A stretch of 64,000 nucleotides of DNA from Roseibacillus ishigakijimensis (GCF_016595415.1 NZ_JAENIO010000020.1:1-64000), one strand, 5' to 3'; positions 45,566-55,355 are shown, numbered from the stretch's first letter. The notes: generated by a model not told the origin, from the letters alone. Program-made: numbers and translations.

Positions 45566-47260
45566 ATGACCCTGACCGCTCCCTGCAGCCCGGCCCTCAC
45601 CAGAACCGCCAGCCTGCTGGGAGCGTTTCTGTGTGGGGTGGGCTCCCTCTCTGCTCAAGAAAGCGCTTTTCCCGTCGCGATCTCAGTGGAGGCCAACCGC
45701 CCGCTCACCGAATGGAAACCCATTTGGCGCTTTTTCGGGGCCGACGAGCCCAACTATGCCACCATGCCCGATGGCCGGGCCTTGTTGGGTGAATTGGGGG
45801 AGATGTCCCCCGATCAGGTCTTTTTCCGCACCCACAATCTGCTCACCACCGGCGACGGCACCGCTGCCCTCAAGTGGGGCTCGACCAATGCCTACACCGA
45901 GGACGAAGCGGGGAATCCCGTCTACGACTGGACCATTGTCGACGGCATCTTCGATGCCTACCGCGAGAAGAAGGTGCGCCCCTACGTGCAGATCGGGTTC
46001 ATGCCCGAGGCTCTTTCCAGCCGCCCGCACCCCTATCGCCACAGTTGGACGCCACGCGCCAAGTATGACGAAATCTACACCGGATGGACCTTTCCCCCCA
46101 CCGACTACCAAAAGTGGAGTGACCTCGTTTACGAATGGACGAAGCATTGCGTGGAACGCTATGGCAAAGAAGAAGTCCTGACCTGGTATTGGCAGACCTG
46201 GAACGAGCCCAACATCGGCTATTGGCGCGGCACGGATGAGGAATTCTACAAGCTCCACGATCTCTCGCTGGCTGCAGTGCGTCGAGCCCTCCCCGGGGCC
46301 AAAGTGGGCGGCCCCGACCTTGCGGGGGGAGCAGGTGGCGACTATCTGGAGCGTTTCCTCCGCCACTGCCAATCCGGCACCAATGCCGCCACTGGCGAGG
46401 TGGGCACCCCCCTCGACTTCATCTCCTTTCATGCCAAAGGCTGGCCCGAACACGTGGAGGGACATGTGCGCATGGGAATGGCCAACCAGCTCCGCGACAT
46501 TGACGGCGCCTTCCGCGTGGTGAGCAAGTTCCCCGCCTATCGCGACCTCCCCCTCATCATCGGCGAGTCCGACCCCGAGGGCTGCGCGGCCTGCCAGGGA
46601 GACAACCTGGCCTATCGCAATGGCACCATGTATTCCAGCTACACGGCGGCAAGCTTTCCCCGCAAACTCGAACTCGCCGCCCGCCATGGAGTCAACCTCG
46701 AAGGGGCGCTCACTTGGGCTTTCGAGTTTGAAAACGAGCCCTACTTTGCCGGCTTCCGCGCCCTCGCTACCCGGGGCATTGACAAGCCCGTGCTAAACAC
46801 CTTCCGCATGATGGCGAAACTGCGCGGTCAACGGGTGGCCGTCCGGAGCGAGGGCGAGGTCTCCCTCGATGACCTCCTCAAAAAAGGCGTGCGCGAAGAA
46901 CCCGACGTCAGCGCCGTGGCGACTCGCGATGGCGACCGCCTGGCCGTGATGCTCTGGCACTATCACGACGACAACGTGCCGGGCCCCGAAGCCGAAGTGA
47001 CCCTGCAACTCTCCGGCTATGCCGCGCAGGAGAAATCTCTCACCCACTACCGCATCGACGAGAGCCACAGCAACGCCTACACCCTCTGGCTGGCTTTCGA
47101 CTCTCCGCAAAACCCCTCCCCTGCACAAATCGCGGAACTCAAGGAGGCCGGGCAGTTGCAAGAGTTCCACGACCCGACCACGGTCCGGACCAGCGGCGAG
47201 GATTCCCACCTCACCGTGACCCTGCCCCGCCAAGCGGTCTCGCTCTTTATCTTCGAGTAA
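45566..47260 (+). CDS. Secreted glycoside hydrolase, GH39-like
   Basis: 564 aa from ATG 45566; a start at 45530 is open but worse. A signal peptide lies at about 1-32 (LLGAFLCGVGSLSAQ). TIM-barrel features of the GH39 clan: MPDGRALL with RTHNLLTTGDG, then WYWQTWNEPNIGYWRG with acid/base Glu at about 213, and LPLIIGESDPEGC where the nucleophile Glu is expected. The C-terminal about 150 residues form a beta domain. GH39 includes beta-xylosidases; xylose or related side-chain release is plausible. Confidence 0.78.
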   Translation: MTLTAPCSPALTRTASLLGAFLCGVGSLSAQESAFPVAISVEANRPLTEWKPIWRFFGADEPNYATMPDGRALLGELGEMSPDQVFFRTHNLLTTGDGTAALKWGSTNAYTEDEAGNPVYDWTIVDGIFDAYREKKVRPYVQIGFMPEALSSRPHPYRHSWTPRAKYDEIYTGWTFPPTDYQKWSDLVYEWTKHCVERYGKEEVLTWYWQTWNEPNIGYWRGTDEEFYKLHDLSLAAVRRALPGAKVGGPDLAGGAGGDYLERFLRHCQSGTNAATGEVGTPLDFISFHAKGWPEHVEGHVRMGMANQLRDIDGAFRVVSKFPAYRDLPLIIGESDPEGCAACQGDNLAYRNGTMYSSYTAASFPRKLELAARHGVNLEGALTWAFEFENEPYFAGFRALATRGIDKPVLNTFRMMAKLRGQRVAVRSEGEVSLDDLLKKGVREEPDVSAVATRDGDRLAVMLWHYHDDNVPGPEAEVTLQLSGYAAQEKSLTHYRIDESHSNAYTLWLAFDSPQNPSPAQIAELKEAGQLQEFHDPTTVRTSGEDSHLTVTLPRQAVSLFIFE

Positions 47261-47301
47261 AGCCCGACCTGACGGGCAAAGACCTGACCGATAGGGGGAT
47301 A

Positions 47302-50300
47302 TCAGGGCTCCGTGACCTGCAGGCGGAAAAAGCGACGCACATCCCCCTCTCCAAGGGTCGGCACCACTTCTTCAACCGCATCCGCCCGGTAGTCTTCCGC
47401 CCCGGACCAATCGCGCCACAACTCCCAATCGCCCGCCAGACTGGTGCTGCTCCAGAGTTGATAACGCCTGAAGGACTCGCGCCGAAAAGCCAGCTGGCCC
47501 TCTTCCCCAAGGGTCAAGGGATGAAGGCTGGCGGCCTCCGTGGGGTCGCTTTTCCAAAGATACTCCTCGTAGTTGCTCAGTCCGTCACCATCATCATCTT
47601 CTTCCCGAGCTCCGGTAAGCGCGTAACCCGCCGCCCAGTCGGCATAGAGATTCCGCTCGGGCAGTTCACTCTCGATCCAAGCCGTCAACAAAGCCACCCC
47701 TTGGTCATCGACGACACTGGAGGCTAGGGGCGGCATCCGGGTGTAACCCTCCCGCTCAGCCATGCGACTGACCACCACCGAACGGGCCACCTCACCCGGC
47801 ACCACCAGGCGATCGGCGGCATGCCGGGGGGCCGCGACCAAACCCCGCACCAACCCGGTTTCCTCCAGAGTGAGTGGCGAGCGCCCGTCCCAGCCGGAAG
47901 CCCCTCCTCCCGGTTGATGACAATAGGCACAATTCACCGCGAGATAGGACCGCACCCGCTCTTCGAGAGTGGCCTGTGCCTCCTCATAACCCACATGCCG
48001 AGGCAAATCCCCAACCGATTCCAATTCGTTGCCCAAGTAACCGGCTTCAGCAAGCAGAGCCAAGACATTCCCTGCCGAGCCATGAATCTGTCCCTCCCGA
48101 TTGAGTTGCCGCGTATTAAAGGAAAGCGCCAGCCCTCCCGCTGCGGTGTGACAAGTGAGGCATTGCCCGCGGCTGGGAACACTCCAAATCAGCTCCTGCA
48201 ATATGCCCTCGACCTCCACCGAAAGCGGAAAACTCTCCCCTCCATCCGCGACGAGCGAAGCCTCCGACTCTTCCTCGTTCCAGCGGTAGCTGACGCCGTA
48301 GAGGCCGGTCTCATTCTTGACCAGGATTCGGGTTTCAATCCGACGCGCACTTTCGGGAACCCCTCGCACCGATTCCATCTCGAAGTGCTTCACCCAAATC
48401 TGACCGCTGGGAAAGATCCAAGGCTCTTCCCGCCGCCAAGTCATCGTCATTTCCTCCGCTGGGAGGGAAAACCAGCGCTGTTTGCGAGCGTGATCGCTCC
48501 AAAAGGTCAGTCGGGGTTCGTAGGGCAAAAGCCCTGGCTGCGGAGCAAGGGCCGCCACCTCGGCAAAGAGTCCCGTCGCACTCAAGGTCTCGGGAAAAGT
48601 TCCTTCCGGCGTTGCTGCCACCAATCTCTTGAGGCCATAGCTCTCACTATTCGCCGCCCCCGCAGGAGTATAGGTAATGAGGACATCCCCATTCGAGGGA
48701 TCATGCCCAAAACTCGAGATATAGGACAGGCCTCCAATCCTCTCCACCATGACCGCGCCCTCGTCGCGAGCCAAGGCCCAGAGATGCCCACTCACTTGAT
48801 CTCCAAAGAGGTATTTTCCTGATAATTGCGGGATGCGCTGTCCCCGATAGACCACCCCTCCGGTCACCGAGTTGCCCTCGAACAACGGATCCCCCGCCGC
48901 CGCGGTGTGCTCGTATTCATACAGGGGGTCGATGGCGATCTCGTTGAAGTTGGCTGGTTTCTCCGGCCAACCGGCATTGAACTCGGTGACGTCGTGGGCA
49001 CCTTCGCGAAAGACCCAACCGTAGTTGCCTCCTTTCTCAATGAGGTTAATCTCCTCGTAGAGATTTTGCCCGACATCCCCGACCCAGATTTCGCCAGTCT
49101 CCCGGTCGATGGAGAATCGCCAGGGGCTGCGTAACCCCACCGCATAAAACTCGGTGCGAACCTCAGAAGAGTCGACACTTTGGTCCAAAAATTCCGTGGC
49201 TTCTACCCAGGGATTATCCGCAGGAACCGAATACCGGGCCAAGCCCTCGTCAGTAGGCACCGCCGGATGGGGGTTGGGCTCCAAGTTGCCTTCCCGCTTG
49301 TCGACATCAATGCGGATGAGCCCCGAAAAGAAATCTTTATCAATGCGCTGACTATTGAGGCGAAAATCAAAAGGATTCTCTTCATCTCCCAAAGACAAAT
49401 AGAGATAACCATCCGAACCGAAATGAAGATCTCCTCCCTGATGATTGGCCCCCTCGTCGAACTGCTCCAAGAGAATCAATTCGGAGGAAACATCCGCCTG
49501 AGGAATCGCTTGCTCTCTCTCCGCTAGGGGAACGGTGAAGCGCGAAAGCCGCTGGAAAAATCCCAGCCCAGCCTTTCGCACGGTGTAGCTCGCAAAGAAG
49601 TAGCCATTGACCTCATACTCGGGGTGAAAAGCCAATCCCAGGAGCCCCAGCTCCTGATTCGCCCCTCCCTCGATCGTCTCGTTCGGATCGCGACCGGCTA
49701 TGGCTTCGTTTAAATCCAATACCACCCCCGCCGTCGCGCTACTCGCAGTCACGTCAGGAATCACCTTCACCCCCCCCCCGATTTCGCTCACAAAAAGCCG
49801 CCGCTGATCGCCCGGAGGGCTGGCGAGCGACACCGGCCGATTAAAGAAAAGCCCCGGGAAAGCGTCAACTACGGCGAGTTCCGTAGCAGGTGGTTCCAAG
49901 GGCAAGGTGCTGGTCACCGGACCATTGAGACGCAACTGGTCGGTGAGCTGCAGGACCACCTCTCCTTCAACCAATTCTCCCCCAATGCCCGAGATGGCGT
50001 AAGTGAAGCTCACCGGACCCAGCTCCTCTCCCGCATGTCGATAGAGAATTTTTCCGCCAGGCAGGACTTCCGCCGTTCCCACGGAAGGAGCCCCGGCAAT
50101 GGTGAGAGTCTCAGCCAGAGGCCCGCCCTGATCGTTGGCCAGGACTGGCAGGACCACCCTTTGGCCGAGATGCAGGGGACTCCCATCGGCCACGGCCTCC
50201 GGCACCGGGAAGATGAAATCCGGTCCGTTGCTGAAACTGCTCCGAACCTCGCGGTGACTGATCGCGCGATCATAGATGCGCAGTTCGTTGATGCTCATCG

Positions 50301-52683
50301 CCGAATTATTGTCAGCTCCCCAGTTGGAACGACCGATCCAGTTGTTGACATCATCGAGGTCCCGGAGCCGGAAAGGCACCTCGATGCTGCCCTGCAATTC
50401 ACCCTCGCGATACCACTTCACCAGGCAGCCTGATTCTCCCCCCGCCCCCGCCTCCACCGTCATCACATAATGATACTCCGTGCCCACCTCGGTGAGGGAC
50501 GAAAGGTCGGTATTCCTCCCCGTCTCCGCCCCTCCATTCAGCTTGGCCCCCAGCCGTTGCACCCCCAGCGTGTTTTGCACATTGAGGGAAAGAAAAAGAT
50601 TGTCACTCGCCTGATACCCCTCCGGAACAAATTCATCATCGATAACTTCCCCTGTTAACGTGCCTTCTCCATGGGTGGTGGTGCAATTACCGAAGTCAAA
50701 AACCCGTTGCCAGTTGCTCCCCCCTTCCCGCGGAGTGAGCCAGATTTCCACACTGAGATCATCATATCGGGAAATGAGACCATTCGGCAGGTCCAGGTAG
50801 GCCGATATCTCCTCCGCCGTTTGATAGCCGTTGCCATTGCCCGGCAAGACCAGCTCCCGTCCGGTCAAGCTGCCCCCCTGCCCCCGCAGAGTGGCCTCTT
50901 CCCCCACCCCCGAATCCAAAAAGGTCTGCCCCGGGGGCGCACTCCCGGGAGCGGTGTTGAAGTCCCACTTCCGCACCGGCACCGGAGCTGGCACCGGAGG
51001 CTCCGGAGGACCACTGTCCGGATCCGGTCCGGAAACATAACTCGCAAACACTTCCCCGGCGGTGAGGGATTGCCGATAAATACGTAGCTCATCAAGCGCG
51101 AGGTGTGAATTGGAATCCCCGGTATACATGGAACGCCCGATCCAGTTGTTGACGTCGGCCAAGTCCACCACCCGAAAATTAAAGTCATCGCTATTCTGCA
51201 AAATACCATCCCGATAGTAGCTCACCCGACAGCCATTGGCCCCAAATTCACCCACCTGATCCTCGACCACCAAGACCATGTGATACTGCTCTCCCGCCAC
51301 CGTTTCCGCCTGCGAGGCCGTGAAGACGGGGCCGTTGTCAGCAAACTCCCCTTCCAGCTGCTGGGCATTGAAGTCGTCGCCATTGTTCAGGGTCAGCGAG
51401 AGATTGTCATAGGCTCCCGTGAATCCCGGAGCCACTGGACCATCGAGGATTTCCCCCGGCAAAGCTCCGGCCCCACTGGTCTGCACGGTGCGACCGAAAT
51501 CGAAAAGCCGCTGCCAGGTTCGGGACGAGAGCGGCCTGACCCAGGCCTCAAAGGTGACATTGGCGGAAGCCGAGAGAATGCCGTTGGAAAGATCGAGATA
51601 GGCGGACAAGCTGCGCTCCGGCTCATTCCCGGTCGTGGTGCCAGGCAAAACCACCTCCCGCCCATTCAGAGCCCCACCTTGCCCTCGCAAAGTCGCCGTC
51701 CACTGCCCCCCGATCTCGTCCACAAAGACCTCCCCCGAGGGGAGTTCGGAATTTGCCTGCTGGTTGAAAGTCCAAAGATGGTCCGCTTCAGGCAAGTCAA
51801 CCGCCGTGAGAGAATCCGGCCCCGCCGCGAAGTTCTCTCCAATTTTCTCCGCAGAGAGCACCTCGTTCCAGATACGAAACTCATGGTAATTCGCCTCCGC
51901 GTTGAAATCATTGGTCCACTGCGAACGCCCAAGCCAATTGTTGACATCTTCAAAGTCCTCCAAACGGAAATCGACATCCACCTGATGGAGAAGCTCGCTA
52001 TTGCGATACCAGCTTACCCGCCCGCCCGTGGCGCCGAATAGCCCCACCCCGTCGGCAAAAGTCATCACGTAATGATAGGTTTGCCCCAAGGCGGTGACGC
52101 GCGCGACATCTTGCACCGCCCCCGGAAGGGCGAAGTTTTCCTCCTTCACGGTGAGCATCCGCATCTCCTCCTCGTCATTCCCGACTGCAAAGGTCATCGC
52201 CAGGGTATCCTCCCCCGCCGTCGCCCCCGGGATAGAACCCTGGCCGTTGATATCGACGATCTCCCCTTCCGCGGCCTCAGGCCCACTGGTGTCCTGGCTT
52301 CGGCAGCGCCCGAAATCGAAGATCCGGTCAAAATTCTCCACCCCCAGAGGAGCAGCCCAAACCTCGACGGTGAGATTGGGGTGGGCGGAGATCAAACCAT
52401 TGGGCAAATCCAGATAGGGCGACATGAACCCGAGGGAATGGTTGCCATTGGAAGTTCCCGGCAGATGCAAGGCCGCCCCGGTGAGAACCGCGCGCTGCTG
52501 AAACTCGCCCCGCAGAACGGCTTCTTCTTGCGCAATGGAATCGAGAAAGAGTGTTCCGCTGGGAACTTCGCCCGGAGCCTCGTTGAACGACCAACGATGG
52601 AGCAGTTCGCCGGGGCTCAGAGGAGCCCCGAGGAGGGTCGCGGCCAAGGCAAGGGACAGCCGGAGAAAGAATTGGGTTTTCAT
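47302..52683 (-). CDS. Giant secreted LamG-sorbosone-dehydrogenase-like-diheme cytochrome protein
   Basis: 1793 aa with a signal peptide (1-26). Three LamG/concanavalin-like domains start at about 28, 301 and 571, each with LHRWSFNEA-, DHLWTFN- or VRKWDFN-like openings and VNNWIGRS/VNNWLGRS. An Ig/cadherin-like domain lies at about 828-910. A six-bladed GSDH (PQQ glucose/sorbosone dehydrogenase-type) domain spans about 935-1330 (LFVSEIGGGVKVI; RSPWRFSIDRETGEIWVGDV). Then an SO2930/HNE_0200-type diheme part with CLTCH (about 1506) and CAYCH (about 1586). The C-terminus has a DDDGDGLSNYEEYL calcium-type motif and a short beta domain. Probably an extracellular carbohydrate-binding oxidoreductase. 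Confidence 0.85.
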   Translation of the reverse strand: MKTQFFLRLSLALAATLLGAPLSPGELLHRWSFNEAPGEVPSGTLFLDSIAQEEAVLRGEFQQRAVLTGAALHLPGTSNGNHSLGFMSPYLDLPNGLISAHPNLTVEVWAAPLGVENFDRIFDFGRCRSQDTSGPEAAEGEIVDINGQGSIPGATAGEDTLAMTFAVGNDEEEMRMLTVKEENFALPGAVQDVARVTALGQTYHYVMTFADGVGLFGATGGRVSWYRNSELLHQVDVDFRLEDFEDVNNWLGRSQWTNDFNAEANYHEFRIWNEVLSAEKIGENFAAGPDSLTAVDLPEADHLWTFNQQANSELPSGEVFVDEIGGQWTATLRGQGGALNGREVVLPGTTTGNEPERSLSAYLDLSNGILSASANVTFEAWVRPLSSRTWQRLFDFGRTVQTSGAGALPGEILDGPVAPGFTGAYDNLSLTLNNGDDFNAQQLEGEFADNGPVFTASQAETVAGEQYHMVLVVEDQVGEFGANGCRVSYYRDGILQNSDDFNFRVVDLADVNNWIGRSMYTGDSNSHLALDELRIYRQSLTAGEVFASYVSGPDPDSGPPEPPVPAPVPVRKWDFNTAPGSAPPGQTFLDSGVGEEATLRGQGGSLTGRELVLPGNGNGYQTAEEISAYLDLPNGLISRYDDLSVEIWLTPREGGSNWQRVFDFGNCTTTHGEGTLTGEVIDDEFVPEGYQASDNLFLSLNVQNTLGVQRLGAKLNGGAETGRNTDLSSLTEVGTEYHYVMTVEAGAGGESGCLVKWYREGELQGSIEVPFRLRDLDDVNNWIGRSNWGADNNSAMSINELRIYDRAISHREVRSSFSNGPDFIFPVPEAVADGSPLHLGQRVVLPVLANDQGGPLAETLTIAGAPSVGTAEVLPGGKILYRHAGEELGPVSFTYAISGIGGELVEGEVVLQLTDQLRLNGPVTSTLPLEPPATELAVVDAFPGLFFNRPVSLASPPGDQRRLFVSEIGGGVKVIPDVTASSATAGVVLDLNEAIAGRDPNETIEGGANQELGLLGLAFHPEYEVNGYFFASYTVRKAGLGFFQRLSRFTVPLAEREQAIPQADVSSELILLEQFDEGANHQGGDLHFGSDGYLYLSLGDEENPFDFRLNSQRIDKDFFSGLIRIDVDKREGNLEPNPHPAVPTDEGLARYSVPADNPWVEATEFLDQSVDSSEVRTEFYAVGLRSPWRFSIDRETGEIWVGDVGQNLYEEINLIEKGGNYGWVFREGAHDVTEFNAGWPEKPANFNEIAIDPLYEYEHTAAAGDPLFEGNSVTGGVVYRGQRIPQLSGKYLFGDQVSGHLWALARDEGAVMVERIGGLSYISSFGHDPSNGDVLITYTPAGAANSESYGLKRLVAATPEGTFPETLSATGLFAEVAALAPQPGLLPYEPRLTFWSDHARKQRWFSLPAEEMTMTWRREEPWIFPSGQIWVKHFEMESVRGVPESARRIETRILVKNETGLYGVSYRWNEEESEASLVADGGESFPLSVEVEGILQELIWSVPSRGQCLTCHTAAGGLALSFNTRQLNREGQIHGSAGNVLALLAEAGYLGNELESVGDLPRHVGYEEAQATLEERVRSYLAVNCAYCHQPGGGASGWDGRSPLTLEETGLVRGLVAAPRHAADRLVVPGEVARSVVVSRMAEREGYTRMPPLASSVVDDQGVALLTAWIESELPERNLYADWAAGYALTGAREEDDDGDGLSNYEEYLWKSDPTEAASLHPLTLGEEGQLAFRRESFRRYQLWSSTSLAGDWELWRDWSGAEDYRADAVEEVVPTLGEGDVRRFFRLQVTEP

Positions 52684-52692
52684 GGCAGGAAG

Positions 52693-52765
52693 GAAATCGA
52701 TTCACATCGATCGGTTGATTTTTACCGAAACGAACAGCCTTCCGCGAGAGCTAAGTTTCGCGAAT
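52693..52765. promoter_or_regulatory. Possible operator/promoter upstream of the giant protein
   Basis: Two copies of ATCGAT (52696-52701 and 52706-52711) lie 10 bp apart, one helical turn, and an inverted repeat CGCGA - 10 nt - TCGCG lies at 52743-52762. Both are in the 207-bp gap between the PAS-AraC gene and the start of the giant protein. A site for the neighbouring AraC protein is possible but not proven. Confidence 0.3.
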
Positions 52766-52890
52766 TCCCCTAAGGAACAGGGCAATTTCGTCTCTACCAT
52801 GTAACGAAGCAGGCAACCCCTTCTTAGAAAGAGTCGCCTTTATACCAGCAACCCTACCATTTTTTCCCAGAACCCTGAGAGAGCGGAACG

Positions 52891-53643
52891 CTACTTCTTC
52901 TTCCCCCGGCGGAACCGGCCCCGATACTCGCGCGGAGACAGGCTCATCATCTGGGTGAATTTCTTCGAAAATGAGCTGTGGTCATAGAAACCGACATCGA
53001 GGGCAATCTCGGTAATGGGCTTGGTGGTGCTGGAGAGCAGATCACAAGCCCGCAGCACCCGCAGCTTGATGAGATATTGCTTGGGCGTGGTCTGAAAAGT
53101 CTCACTGAAGCGCCGCTCCAACTGGCGCACGGAGAGCCCGGCCATCTTGGCCAGTTCATGCACCGAAACTTTCTCGGCATAGTTCTCGCTCAAATAATCG
53201 ATCACAGGCGCCAGGTTCAGATAAGGCTGAATCTCGGCCTGCGCTCCTTTGAAGCTCCGCACCATGCCGCACAGCCCGGCCACTTCACCCGAACGGTTGA
53301 AGAGCGGCACCTTGTCGGTCACGAACCACTCGGGATCGCCCATCTGATTGGGAAAGAGTTCCACGATGCCGGTGATGGCCTTGCCACTGGCGATCACCAG
53401 CCGATCATCCTGGGAATACTTTTCGGCCAATTCCGCCCGAAAAATCTCGTGGTCGCGTTTTCCCACCAATTCCGCTTCGGATTGAAAGCCGCACCGCTGC
53501 ACGAAAGCCCGATTCCCACTCATCAGCCGCAATTCCGCGTCTTTCGCAAAATAGAGCATGTTGGGAAGATACTCGAACAGCTCGCGCACCGTTCCGGGAC
53601 GCACATCCTCCAACCAACGAGAGACAATATCCTCGGCAGACAT
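52891..53643 (-). CDS. PAS-AraC transcriptional regulator
   Basis: 250 aa. An N-terminal PAS domain at about 20-130 (LFEYLPNMLYFAKDAELRLM, GNRAFVQRCGF, VTDKVPLFNRSGEVAGLCGM). The C-terminal AraC/XylS DNA-binding domain at about 150-245 has two HTH units (VHELAKMAGLSVRQLERRFS; ITEIALDVGFYDHSSFSKKF) and ends SLSPREYRGRF. The usual AraC sugar-binding domain is replaced by PAS, which may sense a small ligand or redox state. It lies directly upstream of the giant secreted protein on the same strand. Confidence 0.88.
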   Translation of the reverse strand: MSAEDIVSRWLEDVRPGTVRELFEYLPNMLYFAKDAELRLMSGNRAFVQRCGFQSEAELVGKRDHEIFRAELAEKYSQDDRLVIASGKAITGIVELFPNQMGDPEWFVTDKVPLFNRSGEVAGLCGMVRSFKGAQAEIQPYLNLAPVIDYLSENYAEKVSVHELAKMAGLSVRQLERRFSETFQTTPKQYLIKLRVLRACDLLSSTTKPITEIALDVGFYDHSSFSKKFTQMMSLSPREYRGRFRRGKKK

Positions 53644-53785
53644 GGCGAAATTTTACCAACTTTCTTCCCCACTTGGCAAGACATTCTCCGCTCCGCGGTT
53701 CCGCCGCTCACCCTTTCTTCCCTCTTTAGGCCGACGATGGCCACACCTCCCCAGGACGGCGGTTTTTTTCCAAGACAGATTTGCC

Positions 53786-54220
53786 TCAGGACTGGATGCG
53801 CCAGTGGCGACGCCAACTCCCCAATTGGCCCTCGACCCGCAACTCCAGCGCCCCCAGCGTCATAAAGTCGGCCCCGCCATTGGCCACCGCATACTGGATG
53901 GAGCGGTCGTTGCTGGCGACCAGGACGCGCCGCTTTTTAGCTTGGGAAGCGGCCAATTGCTCAACGACGGCGTCCGCTGACTCACGCGCGCGGGCGTAGA
54001 TGACCATCACTTCCCCTTCATCGCCCTGCTGGACATCGCGCTGGGCCCCGCGGCCATCGAAGACCACCACTACGGCGTCCTCGCTGGCGGACTGGTAGCG
54101 CGAGAGCCAGTCGATGAGCTGCTCGCGCGCCAGCGTGCCATTCTCGCGATGCCGTTCGGCAAAGCGGGCCAGCCCCAAGAGGGCATTGTGACCATCCACG
54201 ATGAGGAGTTGACCGGACAC
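53786..54220 (-). CDS. YacP-like NYN-domain RNase
   Basis: 144 aa, GTG start. The PIN-like NYN fold is seen in LLIVDGHNALL (first metal Asp), VVVVFDGRGAQRD, VMVIYARARESADAVVEQLA, and VLVASNDRSIQYAVANGGAD. The family cuts mRNA on the ribosome in Bacillus (Rae1) or processes RNA. It is followed by the glutaredoxin gene's upstream side; the two genes are 21 bp apart on the same strand. Confidence 0.85.
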   Translation of the reverse strand: MSGQLLIVDGHNALLGLARFAERHRENGTLAREQLIDWLSRYQSASEDAVVVVFDGRGAQRDVQQGDEGEVMVIYARARESADAVVEQLAASQAKKRRVLVASNDRSIQYAVANGGADFMTLGALELRVEGQLGSWRRHWRIQS

Positions 54221-54241
54221 GGGGATGGTCGGGGAATGGGT

Positions 54242-54619
54242 TTAGTCGAGGATGACCACTTTGCCGGCCACCCCTTTGGCAGCGGCTTCGGCGCGGGCCT
54301 GGGCTTCGTGTTGCTCGGGCGAGCAAGAGGAATCGATGGGAGCGTCGGGCTCTTCCTCGCTCCGGGTGATGAGGCCCTTTTCGACCATCCAGTTTTCCAC
54401 TTCCTCACCGCTGACGTCGGCCAGCATGGTGCCATTGACCTCCACACAGGGCGAGAGTGGCTGCCCGCTCTTCATCTCCATCTCCATGCGCATGGCAGGA
54501 TTCTTGATAATGTCCTTTTCCTCCCAAGTGAGATTGTATTTGCGGAGGACGGCGCGCACGCCTTCGCTCCAGCCACAATAGGTCTTCAGGTAACAAACGA
54601 TTTTCGGTTGGTCGCTCAT
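54242..54619 (-). CDS. Glutaredoxin-like protein with CGWS motif and long tail
   Basis: 125 aa from ATG 54619. Residues 1-85 are a glutaredoxin fold with active site YCGWSEGV (Cys15), then EEKDIIKNPAMRMEM and the cis-Pro loop SPCVEVNG. The CxxS form is like monothiol Grx (CGFS) used in iron-sulfur trafficking. The C-terminal about 40 residues are an acidic/Ala tail with no known fold. It ends 21 bp before the NYN gene. Divergent from the RibD-C gene (58 bp). Confidence 0.85.
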   Translation of the reverse strand: MSDQPKIVCYLKTYCGWSEGVRAVLRKYNLTWEEKDIIKNPAMRMEMEMKSGQPLSPCVEVNGTMLADVSGEEVENWMVEKGLITRSEEEPDAPIDSSCSPEQHEAQARAEAAAKGVAGKVVILD

Positions 54620-54677
54620 GGCCGCCAATTTAGCCTCTTTCGCAAAAAGCTCAAGTGTGCTTCCTTCTCTTCCCGGC

Positions 54678-55355
54678 ATGATTCGCCCGCATATTTCTCT
54701 CAATTTCGCCCTGTCCGCCGACGGGAAGATTGGCACCTCGCAAGGAGGGGCCTCGGCCTTCACCTCCCAAGCGGACTTGGAGCACCTGTGGGCCCTGCGC
54801 CAGCAAGCGGATGCCGTTCTCGTGGGACGGGGCACCTTGCAGGCCGACCAAATGTCGCTGACCATCCCGGACCACCTCGGGCCCGAGCGCCAGCCGCTGC
54901 GTTGCGTCATTTCCCGCAGCGGCCACTTCGATCCCGACCACAAGTTTTTCCAAAGCGAGGGAGGAGATCGCCACCTAGTCGTGACCGGGCCCTCAGGCGA
55001 TTTCTCCCCTTTTTTTTGGGAAAAGGCGGGAGCACGCGTCCACTTGCTTTCCTTGCCCGATTTCCTCTCGCGGGCCAAGGAGGAACTCGGGGTGAACCGC
55101 CTCCTCTGCGAAGGCGGAGGCTCCCTCGCCAAGACCCTTTTCGAGCTGGATGTGGTGGATGAGATTCACCTCACCATCGCCGCCCACACCCTGCTAGGAG
55201 GGCAGGATTCTCCCACCCTCACCGGAGTGCCAGGCGAGTTCCTCCCCGCCTCCCGGCGCTACCTCCTCGCAGACTGGACAGTCAACGAGCATGACGAGCT
55301 CCTGGGCACCTGGCGCCGGGCGGAGGAAGAAGTGGCGCTGGTCAACGAGCCTTGA
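54678..55355 (+). CDS. RibD C-terminal-domain reductase
   Basis: 225 aa from ATG 54678 (an earlier start at 54618 lies inside the divergent gene's start). The DHFR-like fold is seen in RPHISLNFALSADGKIG, LRQQADAVLVGRGTLQADQM, and NRLLCEGGGSLAKTLFELDV with DEIHLTIAAHTLLGG. This is the reductase half of RibD, which reduces 5-amino-6-(5-phosphoribosylamino)uracil in riboflavin synthesis, but stand-alone copies can serve other reductions. No other rib gene is adjacent. Its end overlaps proA by 14 bp (convergent). Confidence 0.85.
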   Translation: MIRPHISLNFALSADGKIGTSQGGASAFTSQADLEHLWALRQQADAVLVGRGTLQADQMSLTIPDHLGPERQPLRCVISRSGHFDPDHKFFQSEGGDRHLVVTGPSGDFSPFFWEKAGARVHLLSLPDFLSRAKEELGVNRLLCEGGGSLAKTLFELDVVDEIHLTIAAHTLLGGQDSPTLTGVPGEFLPASRRYLLADWTVNEHDELLGTWRRAEEEVALVNEP

